Source of the DNA: Plumapathes pennacea | Taxonomy: Eukaryota; Cnidaria; Anthozoa; Antipatharia; Myriopathidae | Length of the DNA: 64,000 bases | Direction of reading: 5' to 3' | NCBI GenBank assembly: GCA_964036295.1 | Contig: OZ038473.1 | Location: forward strand, 5,239,501-5,303,500 | Shown here: positions 33,027 through 43,176 of the stretch, one piece after another | Layout: every line of letters begins with the position of its first letter | Position numbering within the stretch: the first letter of the stretch is position 1 | Notes under the pieces: generated by a model | The model's database searches: none | What the model saw: the letters and a program-made list of their open reading frames with translations, nothing else | What the model was told of the DNA's origin: nothing | Program-made: the position numbers and the translations under genes

Positions 33027-33420
33027 TAGTAAAGAATTCACATTCGCGCAACAGCCACTATGTCATATGAATGATAAAGTGTGGGTGAAAAATCTTTGTA
33101 TAAGGGGTAGAGTGAGCTGAAGAGTAGGGGTTTGCCAGTGTCGCTGAAGGGGAGGTGGGTGGGGAAACTTGTAGAAGTGGTTGGTAGAGTAGACTTGCGA
33201 GAAAGACGTGATTTAAATGCGAAGGGTGTATAAAAAGGGGTCCTGAGAAACTCCCTGGAGACTTCTACGGCCAATGGGATGTAGGATACAGAAGCAGGAA
33301 GTTATCCAATCGGGTGTGAAAGCATGCCGCGGCTTTTACGCGAATGAGAATAGTAAATAATTTACATTCCCGCAACAGCCACTCTGTTGCCTTATGAATG
33401 ATAAGGTATGGGTGAAAAAG
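33027..33420. repeat. Nested direct repeats
   Basis: A 65-bp block (GCAACAGCCACT then ATGAATGATAAAG/GGT and GGGTGAAAAA) occurs at 33037-33095 and 33362-33420 in direct orientation. Between them, 33172-33345 is highly similar to 39556-39735. The direct pair may be the duplicated flank of an insertion, though it is long for a target duplication. Confidence 0.6.
33172..33345 (+). repeat. Dispersed 175-bp repeat, copy 1
   Basis: From CTTGTAGAAGTGGTTGG to GCGGCTTTTACGCGAATGAG, matching 39556-39735 at roughly 95 percent by eye. It holds a TATAAAA-like box. At copy 2 it ends in an A-rich tail, so it may be a SINE or the end of a retroelement. Confidence 0.65.
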
Positions 33421-33712
33421 TTTTTTCCGCGCCGGAGATGCTCAGATACAAAGATAGAAAACCAGTGGATGATAACAAGAGCGCTTTATTCACATGAATA
33501 TAGTATAATCCTCCCGAAACTTTGAAAAATCCTTCCTAATACGCATGCTGATAATGGATTCAATGGAAAGCTGGGCGGCAACCGTTAAGGTTGTTGTGCG
33601 AGCGGAAGATGCTGGCATAAGTGTGGACTTGGGAGCTTTGTCCTTGGACGCAGCTGTGCAAGTTGAGCAAGCAGGTCTGCCGGATTAGTGAGGACTGTAC
33701 AGTTCATCCCTT

Positions 33713-33961
33713 TTAGGATGTCCTTGCAGAAGACTCCCAAGCGGGGAGGTGCTTCTTGAGGTGTGCTGCGATAAAACGGTCTGGATCTCTGAAGGGGATT
33801 TGGGTTGGATTAGCGTAATGCTGTCCTGACGCGACAGATTCGATTGAGGGGAGTGGTCCGACCCAGCCGTGGAACTTTCCCTCCCAGTTGCACCAGACTG
33901 GAGACGGGCGGTGAATAGCGGCGTCACGAATCTGGTCTGCGAAATCCAAGTGCAGGGGAAT
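33713..33961 (-). CDS. Possible exon, unrecognised protein
   Basis: On the minus strand, an acceptor-like CATTCCCGTAG is followed by an 82-codon frame to a stop. It reads LDFADQIRDAAIHRPSPVW, then NWEGKFHGWVGPLPSIESV, FRDPDRFIAAHLKKHLPAW and ARTS. Composition is protein-like with Trp/Pro/His, unlike random frames nearby. No family recognised. It could be a piece of a transposon gene. Confidence 0.35.
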   Translation of the reverse strand: MPLHLDFADQIRDAAIHRPSPVWCNWEGKFHGWVGPLPSIESVASGQHYANPTQIPFRDPDRFIAAHLKKHLPAWESSARTS

Positions 33962-34300
33962 CTACGGGAATGAAGAGAATACGCGTAAGGGGGAGAGCTG
34001 GGAGGTAACCCCACAGCCGAGCCGAGCCAGGGAAACCGTACGAGGTCTGGTAAAGGGTTGTGTTTAGGAAATCCCCCTGGACACGACTCAAGTGTGGAGA
34101 AGGGCTAGGAGGGAGGCAAGGGGAAAACGTGGAAAACGAGTGAGATATTGGAGCGCGAATAAACAAGATACTTGTGCAAGGAACACGCATTTATTGGTTA
34201 GGACCTTATAATCAGGTAAAGGTAAACCGTGAAGTGCGCAGTACTAGAATGATTGGGAGAAACGCCCTCTTGGCTTGACAATTTTGTACTATGTGACCTC

Positions 34301-34540
34301 TTAGACCGTTTGTTTAAGGATGGCGTTGTATCTCGAAGCCTGTGCATCTGCATTTTCCCGTGCGGTATCGGTCAAATGCTCAAGGGCGGCCATAGCGGCG
34401 TGAACGTCAAACATTCCCGGGGGACGAGACAATAGCTGGCGGAGGTATTGAAGGGCCTGGGCGACGGTGTTCTGGGATAGTTTGTAATACTTTACTGCCT
34501 CTATCTCTTTCTTAACGTCCTCCATAACATCTGGGGCTGC
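34301..34540 (-). CDS. Possible terminal exon, unrecognised helical protein
   Basis: On the minus strand, a pyrimidine-rich tract ending CACCTCAG is followed by 79 codons and TAA. It reads AAPDVMEDVKKEIEAVKYY, NTVAQALQYLRQLLSRPPG and AAMAALEHLTDTARENADA, then ILKQTV. It looks alpha-helical and gene-like. No family recognised. It lies 340 bp upstream of the other candidate exon on the same strand, but both end in stops, so they are not simply consecutive exons. Confidence 0.4.
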   Translation of the reverse strand, partial: AAPDVMEDVKKEIEAVKYYKLSQNTVAQALQYLRQLLSRPPGMFDVHAAMAALEHLTDTARENADAQASRYNAILKQTV

Positions 34541-35415
34541 CTGAGGTGTACCGGGTGGGAAAGATAATTGTAAAAAGGTACATACTAAACAAAGCAGGGG
34601 CTGTGAAATAATTAGTTTGATTTGGAAAACAAAAAGGCTGGCTGTGCTAACCCCCAAAACGCCAACGTGCCAATTTTATAGTAAAAACAAAGTTGAAATT
34701 GCAACATCGGCGAAGCTCTGCATAGAGGGAAAAAGCAGGGAAAATATGCACGTGATGGCTACGGTATTAATACACTGAAAGAATGGAGAAAACCAGGAAT
34801 TTGCTAGCACGTTTGATTAAGCCAGGCATAGTTATAAAAGAAACCGACACACGCTCCCGCGGAAAACACGCCTGCCTGGTCAATTTTGCATGCCATTTGT
34901 TAAGGTGAAGGCGGGCATGCGAAACTTCAAAAGGAGCTGGAGCGCAGTTGAAAAAACACGCTAAGTACACTTGAACAATAGAGACTAACTGTAGTTATAA
35001 TTGGGCCCCCAAAAATTGTGCGGATACAAAAAACACGTGGATTTATGACGTCCGAAAACAATGCCCGTGATCTCCCGCCGCATTAGCATTATGATTTCGC
35101 ACAGCGAGTGCGTTGAGGTATGCATTTATTTAAAACAGCCAAGGTGGCTGATTGAGTTTTACACTTAGGTAGGACAGGTGTCCTAAGTTTAGGGAAAATG
35201 GCACTGAAAATGGAATTTACAACAGCTAGCACGGGAAAGAGAAAATAAAAATTAATGACTGCTGTGTTTCCTTACATTATAATAACAAAAGATACCATCC
35301 CTGAAGCGTGTCGCTAGGACAAGTGCAAATGTGACCACGGCCTTTTTGTTAACGTGAGAACTCCGAACGCTCTTCTTTTTTTTTTACGCCGACGTAGCTC
35401 TTTCGCTACCATTAC
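34541..35415. other. Non-coding stretch
   Basis: No supported gene. Ends in the flank of the Harbinger element at 35416. Confidence 0.35.
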
Positions 35416-35457
35416 GGACCTTACGATCCGACAACGGCGACGCCAACGGCAACGTGA
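35416..35457 (+). repeat. Harbinger 2 left terminal inverted repeat
   Basis: GGACCTTACGATCCGACAAC followed by GGCGACGCCAACGGCAACG; inverse of 38427-38468 with few mismatches. Confidence 0.9.
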
Positions 35458-35568
35458 GAGGACTGGGTCGAGATCTCGATCTCGCGTTGGCGTTCCCGCC
35501 AACATTTGACCTTACGAAGTGCAATTTTGCAACGCCAACTTCTACTTATTTCGGCTCGAGAAACGATA

Positions 35569-36646
35569 ATGCCCAAGGTTAGAGATACCATTCTTTCGGC
35601 TTATACTTTTGATTTAATTGATTTAGAATCGTTCGTCCTCCTCTACGACGCAAAAAAGCCAAAAAACCCAGATATTCCTTACCCCAGCTACGAAAATTTT
35701 GATTTAGATGCCATGATGGACGACGAATGCAAGACGGAGTTCAGGTTTTACAAGAATGACATTTACATTTTGACTGAAGTTTTAAACTTACCGAAACGGA
35801 TCGTATGCTACAACGGATTAAATGTGGACATCGTCGAAGCATTTTGTATTCTATTAAAACGGTTTGCTTACCCCTGTCGTTATGTTGACATGGTTTCCCG
35901 ATTTGCACGACCCGAACCACAGCTGATTATGATATCGAATCAAGTCATGAACTTAATTTACGATGCCTGGAGACATCTTCTGTCAGACCTGGATCAACCA
36001 TGGCTAAGCCGTGCTCATTTGCAAGAGTTTGCAGATGTTGTCCACAACAAAGGAGCAGCCCTCGAAAACTGCTGGGGTTTTATAGATGGGACTGTTAGAC
36101 GCATCTCTCGCCCTGGGAAAACCAGCGGGTCTTATATAATGGGCACAAGAAAGTTCATGCGACCAAATTTCAGTCCATTGCTGCACCAAATGGTCTGGTG
36201 GCCAATTTGTACGGACCAGTGGAAGGAAAAAGACATGACAGTGCAATGCTAGCCCAGTCCCAAGTTTTAAACCAAATGCGGCAACTATCCTTCAACCCAA
36301 ATGGTGACATCTTGTGTATTTACGGGGATCCAGCGTATCCTCTTCGCCCACAGCTTCAATGTCCTTTTCAAGGGGCTAGGCTGACTGACGTTGAAAAGGC
36401 ATGGAACAAATCTATGAGTGAGGTTAGAGTGAGTGTGGAATGGATTTTTGGGGACATCACTAATTATTTCAAGTTCCTAGATTTTAAGAAGAACTTGAAG
36501 ATATGCTTGAGTGCTGTGGGGAAAATGTATATTGCATGTGCTCTCTTGCATAATGCACGCACTTGTTTTTATGGTTCCACAACATCAGCATACTTTGGAA
36601 TGCCTCCCCCTTCAGTCCAGGAATACTTTCAGCAAGACCATGTGTG
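35569..36646 (+). pseudogene. Harbinger transposase, one frameshift
   Basis: A DDE transposase (DDE_Tnp_4, HARBI1-like) that cuts and joins the element ends. I start at ATG 35569 (MPKVRDTILSAYTF) because the open frame upstream has no ATG. In order: an N-terminal helical domain of about 170 residues; CWGFIDGTVRRISRPGK with the first catalytic Asp (codons near 36088); after the frameshift, GPVEGKRHDSAML; IYGDPAYPL with the second Asp (near 36322); SVEWIFGDITNYFKFLDF with the catalytic Glu (near 36438); and LLHNART. The frame moves by one base in the run GGGAAAACC near 36116-36125. All three catalytic residues are otherwise present, so this is a recent element or the shift is a sequencing error in a homopolymer. 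TGA stop at 36644-36646. Confidence 0.9.
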
Positions 36647-37007
36647 ATTTATTTAAGCCAAAGTATTTATTTCAGCACATCTGTGGTCTTACAAAACAGC
36701 TGTTTGAACCTCTGAAAGAATGTTCCCTTTCACTTACAGCAATGCCTTATACAACACAACAGACTATGAAATATGTAAATGCCTTCTTGTTAAACTATGA
36801 AAAATGTAAATGATGCCTTCCTGTCAGTCAATAATATTGAAATGTAGAAAATGTAAATAATGCTTTCGCATTATGCATGTGCTTGTCTGATGTACAACTT
36901 GTCATTTATAAATTTGTCAACATTATAAACATTTTTTTGTTACAACATAATGTTTCATAAAACGACAACAATAACTTGATAGTCCAAAGTATTAGCCTTC
37001 GCCTTTT
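36647..37007. other. 3' region between the convergent Harbinger genes
   Basis: A/T-rich, with short repeats of TATGAAAATGTAAATGATGC/AGAAAATGTAAATAATGC. No coding signal. Confidence 0.5.
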
Positions 37008-37582
37008 CTACTTCTGTGCAAGCTTTTGCAATACGCTAAGGATAGCCTGGGGTTGTTGCTGTTGCTGCTGTATCATTGCCATGGTCATAGCCTGGAATTG
37101 CTGCTGTGTCTGTGCCCTGTCTTCTTGCTCCCTTTTCCTTAATTTGAAATCTGCTTCTCTAGTTTACTTTTTACTCTCTAGTTTACATTTCCATCTCTTT
37201 CCTTCTCAGCTCCATCTCTTCCATCCTTTGTTTGGCCTCCATTTGCACTTTCTCTCTCAGTAAAGACATTGTGTCAGATCCACTCGCCCTTTTTTTTTCG
37301 GAGTTGGTGTTTGATCTTGGTTTCTCTTCATGCTTTCTTTGAATGTCTCCAAAGACACTGTTCGCATCTCTGCTGTCTGCAATGCCTCCTCTTCTATTTT
37401 TTAGTTTCTTCACATTATCAGCTTTGTGTCACACGGAATGAAGGGCCATTTGATTTTCCCAGGGAGGTTGCTACATTATCCCATATCTCTCCCCTCTCTG
37501 TAGTCCCTTTTTTATACTGCCAAGGCTGCATCAGGAGAAGTTCTCTTAGGAAATATATATCATGAGCTTCAGACCATTTCAT
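37008..37582 (-). pseudogene. Myb/SANT-like protein of Harbinger 2, broken
   Basis: From ATG 37582 the minus strand reads MKWSEAHDIYFLRELLL, PWQYKKGTTERGEIWDNVA and SFRVTQS, the conserved trihelix/Myb-like domain of invertebrate Harbinger accessory proteins. A stop follows (TGA near 37427), and the next frame continues with VKKLKNRRGG, a Lys/Glu/Met-rich coiled-coil segment (EAKQRMEEMELRRKE) and a stop near 37184. A third frame carries the Gln-rich tail (REQEDRAQTQQQFQAM, MIQQQQQQPQAILSVLQKLA) ending at TAG 37010-37008. Three frames are needed to read it, so it is a pseudogene unless introns explain the breaks. The role is inferred from the family: binding the ends and nuclear import of the transposase. 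Confidence 0.8.
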
Positions 37583-38426
37583 GGGTTGACTAAAAAGAGA
37601 TTAGAGGGTAGGTTTATTTGAGTACACATAAAAAACATAACTGGTGGAGTTATAAAAATCATGTCACACAAGACAAACTCGCACTCATTTATTTTATATA
37701 TAATTGGAGTTCACACCAAAACACTTTAGTCCTAGCACAGTCTTCAAAGGTAGAAAAGTAATTTTCAGGTCAAAGATTTCCAGCCTCAAAAGTGGGAATG
37801 GGCCGAAAGAATGAGAGCTTTGAGAAAAATGCCACGTAGAAGACACTCGCTCAGATTATCAAAGCGCGTGAGCTCAAGTATACCAGAAGTTCGCCGATCA
37901 AAACAAGGCAGCCGTGCAGTCTATTTTTCCCACGAAGTAATTGCATTTATATAAAGAAAGAATTAAACAATGATTTAGATAATTTGTCGGTTTGTTCTAC
38001 GCTTGTTACGAAAGGGACAAATAAACATTTGGCGGTTTCTGTACGTAGCTCAAATGATTTACTGCTCCTTTCAACTAAGCAACATCAAATCAGTGAGTAA
38101 AATATAAAATCAGATTTCTTTCTAATTCAGTAGCAAGAACTTCAAAGATGTACTCTTGCTCATTGGCTCCAGAAGTGTAGTTGAGTCGAAAATTTGAGCA
38201 GCACAGTATCGACAACAACAAATTCGAATTTTCATTGTTTTACGAGCCAAAACCACACAACAGCTAAACGGATGCTAATATGTATGACTTACCTTGTTTC
38301 CTTTGACATTTTGAAGCGAAATTTGGCCACGTTCTCTGACAACGTCAAAATGACTGTTTTCACGTTCGGCACGTGAAGGCACAACGTCAACTCCAGGGCA
38401 TGAGCGCAGTACTGACAAAGATGTTG
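37583..38426. other. Right subterminal region of Harbinger 2
   Basis: Non-coding, probably the promoter side of the Myb-like gene. No other structure seen. Confidence 0.5.
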
Positions 38427-38468
38427 TGACGTCGCCGTTGGCGTTGGCGTTGTCGGATCGTAAGGTCC
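38427..38468 (-). repeat. Harbinger 2 right terminal inverted repeat
   Basis: Inverse of 35416-35457. Confidence 0.9.
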
Positions 38469-38734
38469 CTATTTACGTTTCACAGACACCAAAAAACGCC
38501 AACGTAATCTCTTCTTGGCAAATGGTTTGAACCCAGGAGTGTGAACAGTAGGTTGGTTGTGATCGTCCGGGTTAGAGTAGTCTCCAGAAAGACTGTTGTT
38601 GGTGACTGACGTTTCGACTACCTGAGCGGAAGTCATCTTCAGAGTCAAGTGAAAGTATTCGTCAGATGGCGGTATATATGTCTCTGGTTGTTGAAGTGAT
38701 TGGTCCGTTATGTCGGCCTATGGTTGGTCGAGGA

Positions 38735-38858
38735 GTCAATGTCGTCTTTGTGTACAGCAGTAAACGTATCGTCAACGTATCGTAGCCAGATAGGCAGCGT
38801 TTGTTCGTAGGTTTCAAGGGCGCGTTCTTCGCTGTGTTGCATCACAATTTCTGCTCCG
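38735..38858 (-). pseudogene. Reverse transcriptase fragment with YVDD
   Basis: The minus strand reads EIVMQHSEERALETYEQTLP, then IWLRYVDDTFTAVHKDDIDS. YVDD is the catalytic motif of reverse transcriptase palm C, as in Penelope-like polymerases. Only about 40 residues remain. Confidence 0.75.
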
Positions 38859-38859
38859 C

Positions 38860-39110
38860 CAGACTAAACACGACATCAACTGGGACTCTGCTGAATGCAT
38901 CATCCACAGTACCAATTACTACCAATGACTTACACTGGAAAGCTGGCACACAAACTTAGAACGGAAACCACTCAACAGATGCCAACAATTACCGGCACCT
39001 TACAAACGACTGATAGATGACATCAAACGCAACCGAACGAACAATAGACTAATCAACAGGACAAAAGAACATCAACTGACCAATAACGAAACACAACCAA
39101 GCCGACTCTG
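38860..39110 (+). pseudogene. Penelope C-terminal tail fragment
   Basis: Reads RQTKHDINWDSAECI, a stop near 38926 after STNYYQ, then LTLESWHTNLERKPLNRCQQ and RLIDDIKRNRTNNR, matching the end of the ORF at 24696-25330. The GIY-YIG core is missing. Confidence 0.8.
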
Positions 39111-39375
39111 GAGACTACTCTAACCCGTACGATCACAACCAACCTACTGTAATCTCTTCTGCTGCACTTTACGCTGCACAGACGCTAAGTAGCGCCAATG
39201 TAATCAGCCTTCTCTACCACGTACGTTGCACAGACGCCATGTGGCGCCAAAGTAATCTCTTGCGCTACACTTTACGTTGCACAGACGCTAAGAAGTGCCA
39301 ACGTAATCAGCTCTTTACCATTCACGATGCACAGACCATGAGGCGCCGACGTAATCTATAGCTACACTATTAACG

Positions 39376-39901
39376 TAACACAGACAGAAAGGGGAAAGAA
39401 AAGGGAAAGGCGAAAGGTTTTGTTCAATAACTCAACGGGCGGAGCTGGTTCGAGTTCTGCATCCGCAGGCGGGGCGATAGCTGCTACTACTGCTGGATCT
39501 GGTTTGGCGGGATGAGCCATGTGCTTCAGCGACGGCTGGCAAAACTGGTAACACCAAACTTGTAGAAGTGGTTGGTAGAGTAGACTTGCGAGAAAGACGT
39601 GATTTAAATGCAAATGGCTTATAAAAGGGGTCCTGAGAAACTCCCTGGAGACCTCTACGGCCAATGGGGTGTAGGATACAGAAGTAGGAAGTTATCCGAT
39701 CGGGTGTGAAAGCATGCCGCGGCTTTTACGGGAATGAGAAAAAAAAAACAAAAACAAAAACAAAAAACATAAGTTTTCCGCATGTAAATAAACGTTAGAA
39801 ATTTGCACATTTACCGCGATCAGCAGTCCATATTAGTGATCCGAAACGTCGTCCTTCAGAGTGGTTTGTAGCTGAACACTAGCGTTTCGTTGAGGCAGTA
39901 A
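39376..39901. other. Non-coding stretch with a dispersed repeat
   Basis: Holds the 175-bp repeat copy 2 (separate entry) and an (AAAAC)n tract at about 39740-39768. No gene. Confidence 0.5.
39556..39735 (+). repeat. Dispersed 175-bp repeat, copy 2
   Basis: Matches 33172-33345. Followed at once by an A-rich (AAAAC)n tail, as expected of a retroposed end. Confidence 0.65.
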
Positions 39902-40345
39902 TCCCCGAGAGTAGGCTAAGGGTAATTATCACGACGCTAACGCCGTAGTGTTACCATATTTGGAGACTCCAAGCGGGTCACCATCTCGAAATTTAATAAT
40001 CGTCTGTCGGTCAATCTGTCAGGTACGACCTCCAGATGCGGTCACTCAGCAGCTCAACTGTTAACCGCCATTTTTTGGTGACAAGCGATTGAGTATGAAC
40101 GGAAGTGATTTTGTACAACAAGATGCAGATACAAGGCCAAGCAGTTCGACGGACGGCTGTAAACTGCCCGAATATTTTGCCATTGTATGGGAGGCAAACT
40201 TGCTAGCCGTGAAACGATTTCTTTAGGCATCGACTGGCCGACCTGAACACAATTCCAGACGCCAGTATTGTGTTAAAACGCAGACACTTTTTCAGAAAGG
40301 AATAGCAAAATGCAGTCAGTGGAAATCGAACAATCACCGTGGCAA
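39902..40345 (+). mobile_element. Helitron-type element fragment, copy 3
   Basis: TCCCCGAGAG start after TAA; the same leader with GGAGACTCCAAGCGGGTC and CATCTCGAAATTTAATAAT. The Lys/Arg/Gln-rich ORF is almost entirely deleted. The 3' part (TTGTGTTAAAACGC, TTTTTCAGAAAGG, CAATCACCGTGGCAAAT) matches copies 1 and 2. Confidence 0.55.
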
Positions 40346-40570
40346 ATTTCACCTTTTACGATAAATTAACAGGATTATAGCTTTGACAAGATGACGACGC
40401 CCAATACAATGGAAAGTGGAATTTTCGTACTGTAAGAGGACTGCTCTATACAGTGTATTTTGAAATCATTGAAGACGTAAACAATAGTGTTTTGGGTTTT
40501 GTTTCCTTTGCTGGAAAAGAGCTAAAGCTATGGCTTTCAGGAACCGGTGAGTTTTAAAAAATTACATAAA

Positions 40571-41507
40571 CTAGACTGGCGTTGCCAGTGAGCTCGCGGC
40601 GTGAGTTGCATCGAGACCCGAATATACTAAAATGGAAAGTAGGGACAAGAGCAGAACTCCCAAGAGAAACTTCCAGTTTCTCACCAGAAAAATATCACAC
40701 AGTATAAAGAACTTGGCTATTGATACCTTGCTCAAATGAAACCTGATTAAACTATAAATTATCATTACAACACTCATACACTTGCTTCTTGAAGGTTGAG
40801 CGACTCTGCACTTTGAGCTTAGGAGCGAAGGCGTCAGCCGGAAAGAAAAGCTGAGTAATGCGTGACATCATTTTATGCACAGTCGATTTTGGCACTTATT
40901 TCTAATCAGAGGCCACGATTAATACAGCCTTCGCTTCAATACTTAACTGTCTCTTTTATTAACTGAATGCGTTTCTTTTAGCAGGCTTTCGAGTATTCGT
41001 GCTCTGCAGCAAATATAAAATTGAAAACGAGGAATGTAACACGATACTTGTTTACAATATTATTGCGGTTTTGTTCACAGCGCGTTCAGTCCATTTGTGA
41101 CTGCAAACTCAATGCTCAGGACTATTTCGGTGTATTTTTCATTGCTAGTATACAATGACCACTGCGAAACAAAGGCTACATGATTGAATGGAAGAAACAT
41201 TTCACGGCAATGTGCGATAAACAGAAGCATTTTATGAGTCAACAGATGTCATGTACAGTGTAAATCATAAATTGCCATTGTTTTACGGCTAAAGCTCATC
41301 GTAGTTTTGGTTTCCGTTTTCGGCCTGTTATCTTCCCAGAAGTATTTCGTGTCGCCACAGAAAGTTTCGTCGGGACTAAATAATTAGCGGCGACAGAGGT
41401 ATTTGCAATCCCGTAGCAGTATCCATCAAATATCGAATCCACCAAATTTCCGCGGTGAACTTGGGAATTAACGCAAGCCAAAATCATTCCCTAAAATCCA
41501 GTTTATT
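40571..41507 (-). repeat. Minus copy of the CTAGACTGGCG TIR element
   Basis: Inverse of parts of 58907-61640: the end CTAGACTGGCGTTGCCAGTG, the CACGCATTACTC block, and the block around ACCGCAATAATATTGTAAAC. This copy is not interrupted by the Helitron-type fragment, so it preserves the empty site (near 41060-41082). Its other terminus is missing. Confidence 0.75.
41296..41487 (-). CDS. Small conserved ORF of the TIR element
   Basis: ATG at 41487 and TGA at 41296-41298; 63 codons. The C-terminal part (YGIANTSVAANYLVPTKL, SVATRNTSGKITGRKRKPKL) is conserved with 59277-59459, including the stop position, while bases between are diverged. That suggests past coding constraint. No family recognised. 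Confidence 0.35.
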   Translation of the reverse strand: MILACVNSQVHRGNLVDSIFDGYCYGIANTSVAANYLVPTKLSVATRNTSGKITGRKRKPKLR

Positions 41508-41919
41508 GATAATGAATAAATAAATAAAATAGATACACGTATGCGGTTAGGATACAGCGTTGGCTGGATCAATTGAGGTTTTTCGTAAAATTCATAAACA
41601 TTTCGGTTTCGACTCTACTGACTTTGCAAAAACTGATCGAATCACGATTCTAGTTCCCCTCTTATTGGCTTGCACTATGAGTATTCTGTAGTTGCGTGTA
41701 AAAGTTATCTCAACGAATTTTGGAGTTCAGCTAGTGTTCATAAAAATTGCAGACTGTGCACGTTGTCTGAACTAAACCAGACTGCCGTGCGAACAAATAT
41801 TTTTTTTAGCAGCCGACTTGTGACGTTGCTATACAACCGTGGTTTGTAAAAAAGATTTCAAAATAATCTCCTAGAGGAAAATAAACAAGCACCCCGCTTT
41901 CCGATAACCCACTACGGAG
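41508..41919. other. Non-coding stretch
   Basis: No gene or repeat recognised. Confidence 0.35.
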
Positions 41920-42495
41920 CGAGGGGATATCTGTGATTATAACATAGTCACGATATAAACCACGTTCTGATTGGTCGAAGAGCGTGCTCCATAACTTTAT
42001 TGTGCATGCCCGGCCATGCTCAATAATATGACGTGAGCAAATACCGCTTCCTTTCGACTTTTTCTAGCTTTCCTAGTTTAAAAATTAACAGGCGCTTTAC
42101 AACTCAAAATAAAATAGCTTTATTTTCCCGAAGAAGTTTGTGCTATGGAGTCACACCGGTAATCCAAAGGAAAAGATGCCTGAAAAATTCTGTATTTCAA
42201 CGGTCGGCACAGAAAATTGTATAAATCAAAACCTACCTATTTCTTGGCGGCTTAAGTCTCATGGAAGGTGAAATCCATCACAGCAAAGATAGATATCCAT
42301 CAAGCCTCCAACTGCTTTGAAATGAAACGGCGTTCATTCATTCTGAAAGCCACCATACTTGTAGTGTTTACAGTACAGTTTGCTGGCTGCTCGAACAACA
42401 AACAAGTCTGCTCGGCAAACATTTTTATCTCTTTCGTAGATGGTCGGACTGCTCACAATGGTCGACTGATTACTTTGCATTTCCAGACCCGCATT
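41920..42495 (-). repeat. Exon-bearing repeat, uninterrupted copy A
   Basis: Inverse of 52330-52771 joined to 55343-55465. The minus strand carries the counterpart of the ATG exon, here damaged (ATGGTGGCTTTCAGAATGAA, then changes and a stop), and a splice donor-like ATAGGTAGG. The site CCTTTCG at 42050-42056 is the empty target of the element inserted at 52772. Confidence 0.75.
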
Positions 42496-42496
42496 T

Positions 42497-43176
42497 TCTG
42501 GATCAGCCTTCTTGATCAGCACACGCATCGGTTCCTGTTTCGAGGAACATGGAGACGGAACGCGAACCGGACACTTATTCCATCATGTCCGTTTCCTTTG
42601 GTGATAGACCGGCTGGAACGATCGCCACGGCAGCACTGCGGAAGACTGCTAAGGAGGGACAAGATGGCTACCCCGCTGCAGCCGTCATAGTCCTCAATAA
42701 CACCTACATGGACGACGTACTGGACAGCTTCCATAGTGTAGAAAAGGCAGTACGCATCACTAGTAACATTGAGGAGTTGATCAAAAAAAGGAGCATTTCA
42801 GATCAAGCTGGGTTGGATCATATCCGGCGACCTGACTGACCGAAATGAAGGGAGCGTGCCAGAACAGTTGACTGTGGATGGCGAAAAGGTTCTTGGCGTG
42901 GGTTGGGACCCCCGAAGAGACTACTTCTTTTTCAAGGTAAAACTGAATTTCTCACCCAAGCGCAAGAAGATCAAAACTGGACCCGACTTGAAGATCGGTC
43001 AGATTCCAGCTGGTGTACCACTGGCACTAACAAAACGTATGATACTATCCCAAATGAATGGTATCTACGACCCCATGGGATTGGCCAGTCCGATCACAGT
43101 AAAAGCTAAGATACTGATTAGGCGATTATGAGCAAGGGAGATGAAGCTAGAGTGAGATGACCCGATACCCGAGGAA
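42497..43176 (+). pseudogene. BEL/Pao reverse transcriptase remnant
   Basis: Begins inside the palm domain: DQHTHRFLFR, then a frame change near 42546, then FGDRPAGTIATAALRKTA and TYMDDVLDS with the YMDD catalytic motif near 42709. A second frame change lies in the A-run at 42783-42789, after which GWIISGDLTDRN and VLGVGWDPRRDYFFFKVK continue the connection region. In-frame TGA stops lie at 43129 and 43153. Fingers and most of the palm are missing. Confidence 0.85.

Larger units (their letters stand above)
35416..38468 (+). mobile_element. PIF/Harbinger element, nearly intact (Harbinger 2)
   Basis: A 3053-bp element with terminal inverted repeats of about 42 bp, starting GGACCTTACGATCCGACAAC and ending in the inverse GTTGTCGGATCGTAAGGTCC. 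It holds two convergent genes, a transposase on plus and a Myb-like protein on minus, as expected of autonomous Harbingers. Flanks are ATTAC and CTATT; a clean three-base TWA duplication cannot be read, perhaps because of mutation. The transposase has one frameshift; the Myb-like gene is more damaged. Confidence 0.9.
38504..39160 (+). mobile_element. Penelope-like element 2, 12-bp target duplication
   Basis: Body 38516-39148, flanked by GTAATCTCTTCT at 38504-38515 and 39149-39160. The left part is the inverted 3' end, here complete (starts TTGGCAAATGGTTTGAACCC). The right part is the direct-orientation tail, truncated at CAACCTACT. This is the mirror image of element 1, where the right end is complete and the left truncated. 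Confidence 0.85.
38470..39375 (+). repeat. 51-bp tandem repeat, split by a Penelope-like insertion
   Basis: Copies begin GTAATC at 39149, 39200, 39252, 39303 and 39351 (spacing 51, 52, 51, 48), each with TTACG-TGCACAGACG and a GCTAAGTAGC-type mini-palindrome. A further partial copy lies at 38470-38515. Bases 38516-39148 are foreign. Confidence 0.8.

Noticed and set aside
33172-39735. The two 175-bp direct repeats as LTRs of one retroelement
   Set aside because: The 6.2 kb between them contains a complete Harbinger and a Penelope insertion and no gag or pol, and copy 2 ends in an A-rich tail, which fits independent retroposition better.
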